Assembly (NCBI GenBank): GCA_958510875.1
Contig: OY294071.1
Location: forward strand, 35,432,581 to 35,496,580
Source: Endomychus coccineus
Lineage: Eukaryota; Arthropoda; Insecta; Coleoptera; Endomychidae
Reading direction: 5' to 3'
Length of the DNA stretch: 64,000 nucleotides
The notes under the pieces were generated by a model, which searched no databases, was not told where the DNA came from, and saw only the letters and a program-made list of their open reading frames with translations. The position numbers and the translations under genes are program-made. Shown piece after piece: positions 34,902 to 48,200 of this stretch; position 1 is the stretch's first letter, and the number at the start of each line of letters is the position of its first letter.

Positions 34902-35931
34902 CTTTTTTTTTTTTTTTACATTCAAACCTGGTCGGGGCTGCTGCGAGCTCCGACGACATCGCAGCAGTCGCGCCAGAAAAACCTAAAAGGCGGTTAACCG
35001 AAGCTACTCCTCCCCACCGGTCGGTAAGTAGCTTCAGGTTCCTAAATCGTGTGCCCTAAGTATTCTAATTGAACCCAGAATGACTGCCTTTTGCATCCGG
35101 TCTATCAAGATCTGCGCCGAGTTCCTACAGGCCGGAATGATCTTCAAGTTTGAACGCAGCGAAGACCGAATTCCGCCCAAAACACCGATGATCAGAACCA
35201 CTAATACGACCTTGTGGCCTGGGTATAGCGTGCGGAGCTCGAACAGGAGATCTTGATATTTTGTCCATTTTTCCTCCTCTTTCAAGACTATGTTCTTCTC
35301 TGCCGGAGCGGAGAATTCGATGACATACATAGTCTTGATTAGTTTATCGAGGAGGACAACGTCAGGCCTATTTGCTTGTATGGACCTGACGGTCGGAAAC
35401 GGATAATTCCAGAAGATCTGGCATTTTTCGTTTCCGACAACGGACTCAATATCTCCTGGCATGTAAGGCAGCACCGGCTCTTGGTCTATTCCGTACGAGT
35501 GCCTTAGATGGTAATACAGCACCCGTAGGGCCGCATTATGGCGATGGGTGTACGCCGAGGCCGCTTTTGCCGGACATGCCGACAGAAGGTGGAAAAGCGT
35601 CTCAGGCACCTTTCGACAGGCCCTGCAGCTGACATCAGGGACCTGCACACCCATCACATTGCGGCGATAGACCAAGGTGTTAATTACGCCATCTTGGCAA
35701 GCTGCGGTAAATCCCTCAGTCTCGGATGTAAGCCCGGCTGACCTTAGGTAGCCGAAGGTCAGCCTAGTTGACAAGCCGAGCGTTTCGATGTTTCGATAGA
35801 AAACACCGTGTATCGGCTTGTCAACATGCCGCCTGAGCGTAAGATCTTGCTCCGCGGCATTTATCTGGGCTTTCAGGCGAGAAGGTAGGAGCTCGAGGTT
35901 GCCCTCTAGTCAGCCTTCTCGACTGATCTGA
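34902..35931 (-). mobile_element. R4/Dong-type non-LTR retrotransposon, 5'-truncated
   Basis: One uninterrupted minus-strand frame runs from about 35931 to a stop at 35034. It has no ATG at the start because the element is 5'-truncated. In order: FGYLRSAGLTSETEGFTAAC, the CCHC knuckle CRACRKVPETLFHLLSACP, the RHN block, then a restriction-like endonuclease: RPDVVLLD, YVIEFSAP and a Lys a few residues later (PD-(D/E)XK pattern). This layout defines the R2 superfamily. The TA-rich target fits the R4/Dong branch better than rDNA-bound R2. Poly(T) at 34903-34917 is the 3' tail. The reverse transcriptase is missing. Confidence 0.75.
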
Positions 35932-35955
35932 AATATATATATATATATATATATA

Positions 35956-36420
35956 CAGGGTGTCCCAATATTGCTGGGACACAGAGCTACCACGTATTCT
36001 AGAGGTCAAAATAAGTCGATTGAGCCCAATTTACCTGTATACCAAAATGTACCGTTTGTCCGTGAGAAGAGTTCAAAGTTTACTAAAAAAAATACATTTT
36101 TGTATGTTGTTCCGAAGTGCTTTATACAAATTTAATGAAATTTGGTAAATGTGTATTCTAGATGATTAGCTTACTTTTAGTAATCAAAAAAACCCAAAGA
36201 AAATTGTAGAGGGGTTGGAACCACCCTCACCCCTTGGCATTTTTTCCCCCATTTTTGTAGGGGTGGGAATACGGTTTTAAGACTTTTTTATCTGGAAGGC
36301 CTACTCATTATCTTCATTTTCTTACTCTTGTAAAAACTCCGTATTTTGCGTAGTTTTCAAGAAAAAAAATGTTTTCGCAAACACTGATAACCGATTTTCG
36401 GGTATAGGTTTAATAAAATT
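35956..36420. repeat. Left terminal inverted repeat of the mariner-like element
   Basis: 465 bp, almost identical to the inverse of 37750-38214. The match stops sharply after TAATAAAATT. Ordinary mariner repeats are a few tens of bases, so this length is unusual. Confidence 0.88.
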
Positions 36421-36468
36421 ATTAGACACAAATTACACAATACATTTACACAAGACAAACAATAATTT

Positions 36469-37548
36469 TTATAACAAGTGTTCAATGTGACCTCCACCTT
36501 CATTAATACAGAGGTCAATTCGACGTAAAAAATTGAAATGCACTCTTCTTAAAACATCGTCATTTTCTCGTAGCGCATTTACAGCATTTTGAATTCTATT
36601 CCACAGTTGTTCGATGTTATTTATTTGAACCTCGTACACTTGTCTTTTTAATTCTCCCCAGATGAAGAAGTCACAAGGGTTTAAATCTGGAGACCGCGGA
36701 GGCCATTGAATGGGTGCTTCTTGTCCCCTACCTATCCACCTGCCACCAAATTGTTCACCAAGATATTCTCTTACTGCACGTGCAAAATGAGGTGGTGCAC
36801 CATCATGCATGAAGAACGTATTTCTACGCAAGTTAAGAGGCAAGTCTTCTAATAATTCTGGCAAATTTTGTTGAAGGAAACGGAGGTAACTATCGCCATT
36901 CAGACGATCAGGTAATCGTAACGGTCCGACTATAAATTCGCCAATAATTCCGACCCAGACATTAATTTTAAATTCACGTTGATAATGTCTACTTTTAATG
37001 GCATGTGGATTTTCATCTGCATAAACATGATCGTTGTGTAGGTTTGTCATACCGCGACGTGTAAAACAAGACTCATCAGTAAACAAGATCTTAGTATGGA
37101 ATCCGTTGTCGACTACTCTGCGCTCCCGAATAGTTTGTAAAAAACTTAAACGTAATTCGTAGTCAGGTGGCAACAATTCTTGCACTGGCTGGATGTGAAA
37201 TGGCCGAATTAATTGATCTCTAATGATTCGACTTACAGTGCTTTTTGGAATTCCAGCTTCTCGTTGCAATCTTCTAGTACTGGTATTAGGATTGTTATCA
37301 ATCATTTGAAGAACAGCTTCTTCCGCAATAGGTGTTCGAGCTTGTCGAGGTCTTCCAGCGTTAACTCTTACTGGGGTCAACCTCCCCGTTTCTCGAAGAC
37401 GTCTTTCGATTCGGGCAAAAGTTTTATGGTTTGGAATTCTCCGGTTTGGATACCTCTCTTGATACACGCGAACACTTTCGCGGCAGTTACCTTGACAATA
37501 TCCAAGAACTAATAACATGTCGGTCTGTTCATTAAAAGGAAAATTCAT
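36469..37548 (-). CDS. Mariner/Tc1-superfamily transposase, intact
   Basis: 359 codons with no stop or shift. Residues about 1-60 form an N-terminal helical DNA-binding domain (LVLGYCQGNCRESVRVYQER). A second helix-turn-helix lies near 75-115 (NTSTRRLQREAGIPKSTVSRI), after a GRPRQARTP linker. The catalytic DDE/D domain follows: LFTDESCFTRRG (first Asp), FFMHDGAPPHFARAVR (second Asp) and WPPRSPDLNPCDFFIWGELK (third Asp). I count 43 residues between the second Asp and the Asp of PCDFF, longer than the DD34D of classic mariner and close to the DD41D group. The enzyme would cut and paste the element by binding its inverted repeats. Confidence 0.88.
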   Translation of the reverse strand: MNFPFNEQTDMLLVLGYCQGNCRESVRVYQERYPNRRIPNHKTFARIERRLRETGRLTPVRVNAGRPRQARTPIAEEAVLQMIDNNPNTSTRRLQREAGIPKSTVSRIIRDQLIRPFHIQPVQELLPPDYELRLSFLQTIRERRVVDNGFHTKILFTDESCFTRRGMTNLHNDHVYADENPHAIKSRHYQREFKINVWVGIIGEFIVGPLRLPDRLNGDSYLRFLQQNLPELLEDLPLNLRRNTFFMHDGAPPHFARAVREYLGEQFGGRWIGRGQEAPIQWPPRSPDLNPCDFFIWGELKRQVYEVQINNIEQLWNRIQNAVNALRENDDVLRRVHFNFLRRIDLCINEGGGHIEHLL

Positions 37549-37749
37549 AATTGTGGGACGTCAAAGGAACAGCAACAACAGCAATAACAATTAAACAAAA
37601 ACAGTGATGACAATAAGAAATAATAAAAAAACAAGCAAAAGAGAACAAATAACTGACACATTTACTGTTAACAATAAACTATGTTTCCTGTCAAAATCAT
37701 AACATTTGGTTTTGTCTTTGTGTCCGCGGCCAACTAAATTTTGTATTAC

Positions 37750-38214
37750 AATTTTATTAAACCTATACCCGAAAATCGGTTATCAGTGTTTGCGAAAACA
37801 TTTTTTTTCTTGAAAACTACGCAAAATACGGAGTTTTTACAAGAGTAAGAAAATGAAGATAATGAGTAGGCCTTCCAGATAAAAAAGTCTTAAAACCGTA
37901 TTCCCACCCGTACAAAAATGGGGGAAAAAATGCCAAGGGGTGAGGGTGGTTCCAACCCCTCTACAATTTTCTTTGGGTTTTTTTGATTACTAAAAGTAAG
38001 CTAATCATCTAGAATACACATTTACCAAATTTCATTAAATTTGTATATAGCACTTCGGAACAACATACAAAAATGTATTTTTTTTAGTAAACTTTGAACT
38101 CTTCTCACGGACAAACGGTACATTTTGGTATACAGGTAAATTGGGCTCAATCGACTTATTTTGACCTCTAGAATACGTGGTAGCTCTGTGTCCCAGCAAT
38201 ATTGGGACACCCTG
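37750..38214. repeat. Right terminal inverted repeat of the mariner-like element
   Basis: Partner of 35956-36420. About 200 bp of unique sequence separate it from the transposase start codon at 37548. Confidence 0.88.
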
Positions 38215-38262
38215 TATATATATATATATACGTTTCTTCTTAGGTTCTCGCGGACGTAATGT

Positions 38263-39354
<1,092 letters not shown>

Positions 39355-39355
<1 letters not shown>

Positions 39356-39970
39356 TATTTTGACTACACGAAAGGAAAACCTATAATGTGTGTAGAACAT
39401 CGTGTGAGCCAGCGATGGAATGTTGGGAGATGAGATTTTTTGTAAAACTTGGGTGGTTTTGGGGATCAGGAACGACCTCATTAGGCAAAAAGTTATACTG
39501 CTTCGCCGTTCGAAAGATAAATTAATTGTGGGTAGAAAGAAAAAAAAAGAAGTTAGGCAAATCGAATTGAAAAGGTTGTACCATCATAAATTTGGGATTG
39601 AAGAATCCTCCTTCCCGGAGAAAAAACAAGCTTGACTTTTGGTTACATCAAACTTCACTAGATCATCGACCTGTCTCTGTCTTGCACCTCTGGCTTCTCT
39701 GGATAATATAGGGGCTCCAGAGGAGAAAGCTGTATGAAGAGTATCTGCAAAGTATGGACAGGATAGAAGGTCACTTCCCAGATATCGTTGATATGGAGCA
39801 GAAACAATGTTGGTGCAAGACAGATCTCTCTATAACACTAGCGTTGACACCCATTGTATTGGAGAAGACATCGTCAACCACCACATGCATCTATCTGAAA
39901 GAAAACTCGATAATAAACGACATAGTTAGGGTGGCAAACCATAAGCTGAAATCGCCCAAGAATGCTTTGG
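39355..39970 (-). mobile_element. LINE fragment, 3' part
   Basis: Shares TTTGACTACACGA.AGGAAAACC, CATCGTGTGAGCCAGCG.TGGAATGTTGGGAG, GACCTGTCTCTGTCTTGCACCTCTGG-type blocks with the copies at 12.9 and 16.8 kb. Internal deletions join the 3' end to the palm region. No frame is preserved. Confidence 0.6.
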
Positions 39971-41962
39971 TGCTAATTGAAGAATGGTTGGTAATCACTA
40001 AATTTACTTCATATTGCAACCAGCTTTTATTACCGCAGAAGTCGCATAGGTTAAACTCTGGAGCACTGGGCGGCCGTTATTGAAATTAATTATATTTTCG
40101 TCCCATTATTCAACCATCAATCAATATGGGTATACGAATATGCAACAAGTATTTGCTGGTATTAGTCTCACTGCTTTGACTCATAAATATGGAACTAAAT
40201 CTAAAAATACCTACCCGATTTAATGGATTTCTCTTTCCCGATGAAGCTTTTATCATGCAAGTTTCATAATTTCTTAAATATCATTTGATATGCAATTTAT
40301 CTTGCTGACGGTTTCGATAAAATATCTTATAGTTGGTTAACTAGAAATATCTAGTTGCTGCACATTTCATTGAATGTTTCTGAACATGACGAATAGTTCT
40401 ACACAAAACTCCTCTATTCATGCCTCTCTGTCTGTACTCTTAGGAATATTTGGTTTTAACATGCCCCTGCAAAAAAGATTCTAGTGTTGATAAATCCTGG
40501 TAGGTATAAAATAATGTAACTGCGGTTGCCAGACACCCGACACTATTGAAATGTCTAGGATTCAAATGAAGAACTGTTTGAAATATTGAAATGAATAAAA
40601 CGTATTGAAATTGAAAGTCGTTTGGCGATTGTTGTTATTATTGGTCCATTATTTTGAGATGGAAAAGTTATTGCACATCGCAATGAGATTTTAATTGACT
40701 GCACATGCGCAAGTTTAGATAATCAATAGCAATTTCATGTGTAGTGGAGTGGAGGGCACATCCAATACCCTTCCATGTAAATATCGGGAAATCTCATCAC
40801 TACCAATGTAGGGTGCAGAATAGGGGATGAAATAAGGCAGGCTGGTCGTTATATAATAGAAAATCAATACAAGTATCACATGTAGTCAAGTGCTGTCAAA
40901 TGCTAGATCGCATCTCAACGAAAGAAGCTCGATCTGAAACGAATGTTTCACCGAATCCGATTACGTCGTCCAATAATATACGAGAGTGTTGTCTATTAGT
41001 TTTGTTTATTAAATTGAATTCTAATTCTGGAGTGTGATCAGTTCTGTGCAAAAAATAAACAAATAATTGTAAGAAACACCAAAAGCTATCAACAGGTATA
41101 GATGTAGTTGATAGCATGTTTTGATCTTTAAATTATTTTGGATTATTAGTAGTCTAGAAGTTAGTTGTATTTTCGAAGTAATTGAAGCTAGATCAATTGC
41201 TATGTAGAAATATTCGAAACATTAGAGGATGCCCCAAGATTCGCCAACTCCCGCCGATATAATCCGGCTGGAACCCATTGGAAGATTTAAACAAACCCAA
41301 AACGGCAACGTGCGTACACAAGGTCAAGGTGGGTATTTTGTTCGGCACTAGAACTCCACAACCGCCTCGCTATAGTTAGATTTGGACACGCTCTTCCCAT
41401 TCACAAGGTAACTCTGTGCCATTCCACGAATGCACTTTAGGTATATGAAAAATCGATTGCATGTTGAATATGTATTAGTATTTCTTCAATACATATCACA
41501 CGTGGTTGATTATGCGCGATTCCATTTCTCACTAATGCTTGTTTACGCTACCCTCTTCCTAGCGCAAGCGTGTTTATGTTTGCGCACATAGCGCAGAATT
41601 GCCGGTTCGGTTCAGGAGCAAAGCTTTCACTGATCCATCTCGTTTCGTTGTACAATGCTTTAATAATATCAAATATATCACAAAAAGTACAAGTAACTCA
41701 TCAAACTGCGCCGAAATTAGGTTAAAACCAACGTAACAAACAACCATTCATATATCAATGCCGCTGAATTTGCATTTAGTTGAAACGTGGTGCATCGCTG
41801 TTTTGGTGTTGATACACAGTCCCATAACATCATCTCTTTATTAGTGTACAAATTGGAGTTATTGTGGAGGGTAGAAATCGTCGAGAACCCTTGGTCAAGG
41901 TTTCCGTAGTAACTGGACAGAACAACGTCGAGGCAGTTGTTTGGAGACGAAGTCAAAGAGTG
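39970..41962. other. Region upstream of the aminopeptidase gene
   Basis: No coding sequence I can support. It presumably includes the aminopeptidase promoter and 5' untranslated region; the GC-richer stretch around 41500-41640 with several GCGCA motifs is the best candidate, by composition only. Confidence 0.3.
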
Positions 41963-42245
41963 ATGAGCGAGCAGGATGTTGACGATGTTGCATTTCTTAC
42001 AGGTACAATAGTTAGTGCACAAATCACCCACACCATCTCTCAGTCATCACCACTTATTCATAATCCCTGTGACGCAGGCGGTGTTACAGGAACTGAGAGC
42101 CCACCAGGAGCAACAAAGAAGAGTCTCTATGAAAACAATGGAGTGGCTGCGTGTTCCCATAATCGAGCTCTATGTATTGCAACTGTTGTCTTTGCCCTAC
42201 TCTTCACGGTGGCTGTCGTCATCGCATTCACAGGTCCACAAAGTG
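41963..42245 (+). CDS. Aminopeptidase exon 1: cytosolic tail and membrane anchor
   Basis: The open frame reaches back to 41864 without an ATG, so the first ATG (41963) is taken as start: [14 protein letters not shown], a plausible cytosolic tail. A hydrophobic stretch of about 20 residues ([20 protein letters not shown]) follows, then GPQSD at the junction. The lumenal side resumes with CTCAGEKPP in exon 2. The intron after it is only 50 bases. Confidence 0.8.
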
Positions 42246-45200
42246 GTAATTTCAGCTTTACACGTTGTGCATTCTTCTGAACCACCATGTTACAGATTGC
42301 ACGTGTGCCGGCGAAAAGCCGCCTAACTTCGTGGATGAAGACTGGAACGTGACCAAAACTTTTGTTCCTAGAGCCACCAACGGCCAAATATTTCCATGGA
42401 ATAACATCCGTCTTCCTACCTCCGTGAAACCACTACGTTATAACATTACTATCCATCCAAATTTGACTACACTTGAAGTTAAAGGTAAGTTCCATAAATT
42501 ATTTTATATCCAACTGAAATTTTGAAAAATTTGGTGTGGTAACTTCAATCTTCAACAGTTCAACAGATTAAAGTTACAATCAAAGTGAATTGTAGGTCTT
42601 ATACCGTTATCAACAAAATTATATATCCAAAACAAATAATTTTCTCTTTCTTGTTTGACGAGTATTCAGAAATGATTTCGGTAGCGGGATGTGCTAGCTT
42701 AACCATTGGAGTTTCCATTTCTATGTTCTCTATAACATTTTTGTGGGAAGTTAAACAGTAATAAAGTAATAGTTATTATTCAAACGTAACCTACGCGACG
42801 ATAACATACAATACAGTAGTGTGTATCGCCAGTTGTCTGAATGTCTAATAGATTGGTTCTGGCATAACCTACTATAGTGCTTACACCACGGTGTATACGA
42901 CCGTGGGTTACACTAACCTCAGTGGTCAGAAGTAGAATTTGTCACGTGACCAACTCCCAGTGGCGTAGTAAGGCGGTTTTTGGGGAGGAACCGCCCCCAC
43001 CCCCAAAATTACAATTTGTGTAATGTCTGAAATATTTTCGTTCTTTAAATTTCAACTCTAATGTATTAACTCCCGAAAATTATGATTAAACTTACGTACT
43101 CTAATCGGTTTATACCAATACCCTCTATAAAACAAGGCCTGAACGCTCGATCGTGACGTCGCAAGCCAGAGGCTATATTGCAGCTAGTCCCTACGTTACT
43201 GCCGAGGTTACGGCACAATGTTGCAATACCAACAGTGGAACAAAAGTTTTATTTATTATTCTAGGACATATATAAGGATTTCCTGTTTGAACGAGGTTGT
43301 CAGATGTGAACTGAGTCCTTAGTGGCACACCGTTTGCTTTTTTTAATGTAAAAAATCTGTCTTTTAATGGATCTGTTTCGAATTTTCCTAACAATACGTA
43401 CTTTAAATTAAGCTCATTGAAACAATACGAAATTGTTTCTATAATTTCGTGAACTGTGGGTGACCATGCAGTATATGGCGGTGTTGTTAATTTATTTAAA
43501 GGCTAACTAGCCTTCCACGTATCTAACCAATTCAACATATTTCTTAAACGCTTTATTTTCTAATCGTACTCTAAGTTGCCTTTGACGATATCTTCCTGGA
43601 AAATGTCCTTCAATCTTTGTAAAGTAAAAGATGGCAATAGGGAACTATTTGAAATATAACTTTTGTATGATGTATGAATGTAATAATTGTGATATTTTTT
43701 TTGTTTATACAGGTCAAGTTTCTATAGAGATTCTAGTAGAAAAGGATACGAATTTTATCGTCCTGAACAGTCAGAATTTGACCATACTTAAGTATTTAAT
43801 TCAAGATAAACGAGGACATAATCTTACTGTTACTAGGATGTTGGAGTATACCGGAGCACAACAATTGTACATAGCAACTAGAGAGAGATTTAGAAAAAAG
43901 CACAATTATACAATAACACTTAGATTTAATTCTAAACTTAGTACAGAGTTCGAAGGTTTTTATATTTCTAGTTATATTTCCAAAGACGGAGAAAGAAGGT
44001 AAATATTCTATAGTGATATAATTTAATTAAGAGTTGCTGAAATACCGTAATTTTCCATCTTATACAGGGCGTTTCAACCACTCCAATTTCTGCCATAACT
44101 CGCTTATTATAGTCTTTCCGAGTTATTCAATTGTTTTTTAATTTGCAGTGCTCTGAATGTCCTATAACTTTCACTATTACTAAAATCTGTTTGAACGTCA
44201 GAGTCGAAAATACTGTAACCTACATTGGTAATTTTCAAACAGGAATAACTTTTTTCCAAATGGAATAATGTGAATTGAATTGTCTTTCGACTGATATCAG
44301 GTTGTTAGCATCTATCTTTAATATTTTTCGCGTAAAATTCGATTAACGTGCTGCCTGAAACATAGGCTTTGAAATAATTGTTAAAGCATCACTTAACTTC
44401 AAACTGGGTACCAAAACATTATGTTATCTCGACATCTAAGTTAGATTGTTTTTTTGTTCACTTTGATAATAATTCGGCCATCAACAAATAAATCATGTAT
44501 AAACAATGACCAAACAAACAAAAAATAAATTTTTATCTATAACGAAAACAAAACGTAACATGAACTAAAATTCTAAACACAATAAAAAAGGGAGCATGGG
44601 ATAATATAAGTGCACTATTTACATACATTTATTGAAATAAGCGGTTCTGGTCAATACACGACCAAATTCGTTTATCTAATTTTCTACCTTGGGCAGCATC
44701 GGATTTCAAGAAACTATCGAATTTTACGCGAAAACTACGCCACTCCCCTTCGAGGGGGGGGGAGAACTTGGATAAAATAAACCGCTACTTTTTATTACCG
44801 ATTCTTATAGATCGTCAAAAATTAATTAGGATTTAATGGATGAATTCTTTTGATTCCTGATAGATTGCGCTACAATCGACAAAACAACGCTCGACAATCC
44901 TTCTCTCTATGAGTGGAAGGGACATAAAACTGGTGACAGGACTTCCCACAGGACACTGTCATCTGCATAGACATGTACACTTAATGGGCATTGTTCATGA
45001 CCTAGGTTGTAGTAGATGTCGACGAAACTGCCTCTCATATCCTAGTGGCATGTCAAGCACTGGTTTTTCTTAGACTATAACACCTCGGCAGCGTGTACAT
45101 GCCGCCTGAGGCGATGAGAGACATCAATCTAAGCAGTATTGTCACCTTCGGCGTTGCCTCAGACCTGCTGGGCGAGTCTTCCATCAAGGGGCTCATAATG

Positions 45201-48200
45201 GACCCAATCAGTGGGCTAAGTGCTCTGTACTTCTCAGCCCCCGTTTTGATTGATTGAGGATATCATTCTTGTAATTTCTTGTCAACCTGCTGGGAAAAGA
45301 ATGTCACTAAATAATTCCATGTTTGGTTTGTTGATGAATCCAATAGCGTCCCTTGTATGATATTGAAATTACTGCATTTCCCAGATAGTCGCATTTTTTA
45401 TAGATATATTGCTACAACCCACTTCGAACCAACCTACGCTCGAGCTGCCTTCCCCTGTTTTGATGAACCCCAATTTAAAGCAAAATTCAAAATGTCCATA
45501 TTAAGAGATCGCTTTCACTTGGCTTTATTCAATATGCCGGTTACTAGCACTGAAGATGCTGGATTTTATTTGGGGACTGGTCTCGTAAGTAATTATGGAA
45601 GTATTCGTCCTTTAGTAACATTTCGTTTTTAGTTACAAGATGATTTCCAAGAATCACTTGAGATGAGCACTTATTTAGTAGCTTTCATAATATGTGATTA
45701 CACTCGTATCAATAGTGAAACCGAAAAAGGGGTTTCTGTGTCGGTGTACACTCCCCCTCCTTATATTTCACAGGCTTCGTTTGCTCTCAGTACAGCAACA
45801 CATATTATGGACTTTTTTGAGGACTTTTTTGGCATACCTTATCCCTTGCCAAAACAAGGTAAATATTCAAATTTGATTAGAATATAATTTTCTTTAAGCA
45901 GGTAATGATGTGATTATCGTAGACGTGCATTCTTTATAATCTATTATAGTGTATTTTGGATTATTTTTGACTACATGAAAGGAAAACCTATAATCATTGG
46001 CGTCCTGTTCAGAAACGAGGAAAAATCGTTGAGTACAAATTAGCGTGACCAAAACGACCATTTCGCCCCAAGGTATACCAATAGTTTTCCGAAGACTTTA
46101 TTTTCAGTCAGTCACCACTTTTCCATTGAAGACCCCAGGAAGACACTTTCATTCCTGCCTTATCATCATTTGGATCTACGCATTATATCACAACCACAAA
46201 TCTGCCACTAACCCCCGGACTAAAACATGAACTCTGATGGAAAGAAGTTCTGCAGGTCTCGAGCTTGACAACGAAAGGCCTGAGCTCGTCTAGTCTGCCT
46301 ACCTGAAATTGCTTGTAGTGGAATAACAGATTTCCGCTGAAAACCCCCATGGAAAGATCTGTAGAAAATGGAGTGAGTGATGAAATCGTGACGAGATTTT
46401 CCGATGGAAGACCTTGGAAATAGTTGTACCTGACATCATCATATTAGGAATTGTGAGACCAACAGATCTACATTCCAAAATTCTAGCCAGATTTCCATTT
46501 AATGAATAGATCCGTCTCTGTCTTTCACCTCTGGCTTCATTGGATGAAATAGGGACTCTAGACGAGAAAGCGGTATGAAGTCTTTTTTTTAGGAATTGAT
46601 TGGACTGTCTTCCAGCTGGAAGGAAACACACCAAGTTTGTATGAAAAAGTAAACAACCTGAAAAGATCTGGTGTTAATTTTTCGGGGCACATTTCTTGGG
46701 AACAGTAGGTGGAATATTATGTTATCCCTTTTTGGTATTGAGATCAAGTACAATGCGCCTGATTGTGCGCTGATGGAAGACAATTTCAGGTATATGGTTA
46801 TCGATGATGATAACGATATTAGGAGGCTCCACAGCGGAACTTCTTGCAAACATTTCAGAAAAAATGTTGGCTTCTCCTTTGGGGTGAGCTAGGAGTGCTA
46901 TTTCTTCTAATTGCATTGGCGAAAGTCGAAAACGAATGGGAACCATTTCGATATTTTATGAAAGATAAATTTCCGTAGTGTAAATTAATAATTCACGATA
47001 TATTGCATTTTTAGATTTCGTTGCAATCCCTGACTTTGCAACTGGCGCAATGGAGAACTGGGGATTAATTACATTCAGAGAAACTGCCATTTTATATGAT
47101 CCAGTGGAAACATCTACATTTGCACATCAGTGGATCGCTGTAGTAATTGCTCACGAACTGGCTCATCAGGTATATTTCTGAATTGGAATGTTGCTAGATA
47201 TTGTTAACTATATTTTATCCATTCCAGTGGTTCGGAAATTTGGTCACCATGAAATGGTGGAACGACTTATGGCTGAACGAAGGTTTTGCAAGTTTCTTGG
47301 AGTATTTGGGAGTTGACAGTTTATTTCCTGAATGGAAGATGATGGAACAGTTTATTTTAGATAAAACTCAACCAGCTCTTGCCTTAGATGCTCTCGCTAG
47401 CAGTCATCCAATCTCTGTCGATGTGGATGACCCCTCTGAAATTAAAGCTATTTTTGATACTATTTCTTATAGTAAAGTGAGTAGCTTCTTAAAAAGTAGA
47501 GGACTGTGATATAACCATTGTTGTAACATTGCCTGAATGATTATTTAATATTCACTTCCCTTACTATAATGATTGGTCTAAATAATTCCCGATTGTCGCG
47601 GAAATATCCATTTTGAGCCTTTCTGAATCGATCTAGGCTATTTTTAAGATGATTTGCTCCGTTCCCATTGATCGTATGGATTTGAAAATTTACAAATCGC
47701 TCTAAAGTGGTGAAAATAGGAACTGCGTTGTTTTTGGGCACTTATGGGGCAAGTGGAATTTTTGACATTTTCAGTTTTTCACATTGCTAATTCGAATATT
47801 TTCCAGAAACAAGGAAGCAGATTGATGGGCTTGTAGTTTTCTATTAGATCAGGATCTCCACTTTTAAAGAGAGGTTTAATAAGTGTTTGTTTCAATTGTT
47901 TACGAAGTATGACTTTTTTGAACAAGTTGTGAACGAGATAGGAAAGAATTTCATAAAATTCTGGTATTTACTTTTTTATACTTTGACTACACGAGAGCGA
48001 AACCTATAACGTTCGAAGAATATGTATGTGTGAATCAGTGGTTGAATGTTGGGAGAGGAGATAGGCATTCGACATTTTCTTGAGATTCTCGATCACTTTT
48101 ACGATCCTTTGTTTTATTGAATCATCATGACATCAGTGTGTTTTGGATATAGATATATATCACACGCATGTATTTAACCTGCAGAAGGGACCGAAATTAT

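Larger units (their letters stand above)
35956..38214 (-). mobile_element. Mariner-like transposon with 465-bp inverted repeats
   Basis: A complete 2259-bp element starting CAGGGTGTCCCAATATTGCT and ending with its inverse, flanked by TA on both sides inside a (TA)n tract. The inverted repeats are 35956-36420 and 37750-38214. Comparing them by eye I find only about two mismatches (ctttatac/ctatatac and gtagggg/gtacggg). An intact transposase gene lies between them. Such identity points to a recent insertion. Confidence 0.88.

Noticed and set aside
40896..41117. 73-codon minus-strand frame upstream of the aminopeptidase
   Set aside because: Ordinary composition, no family resemblance, no supporting splice or repeat context.
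41717..42031. Minus-strand frame across the start of the aminopeptidase gene
   Set aside because: No recognisable domain and it overlaps the real first exon.
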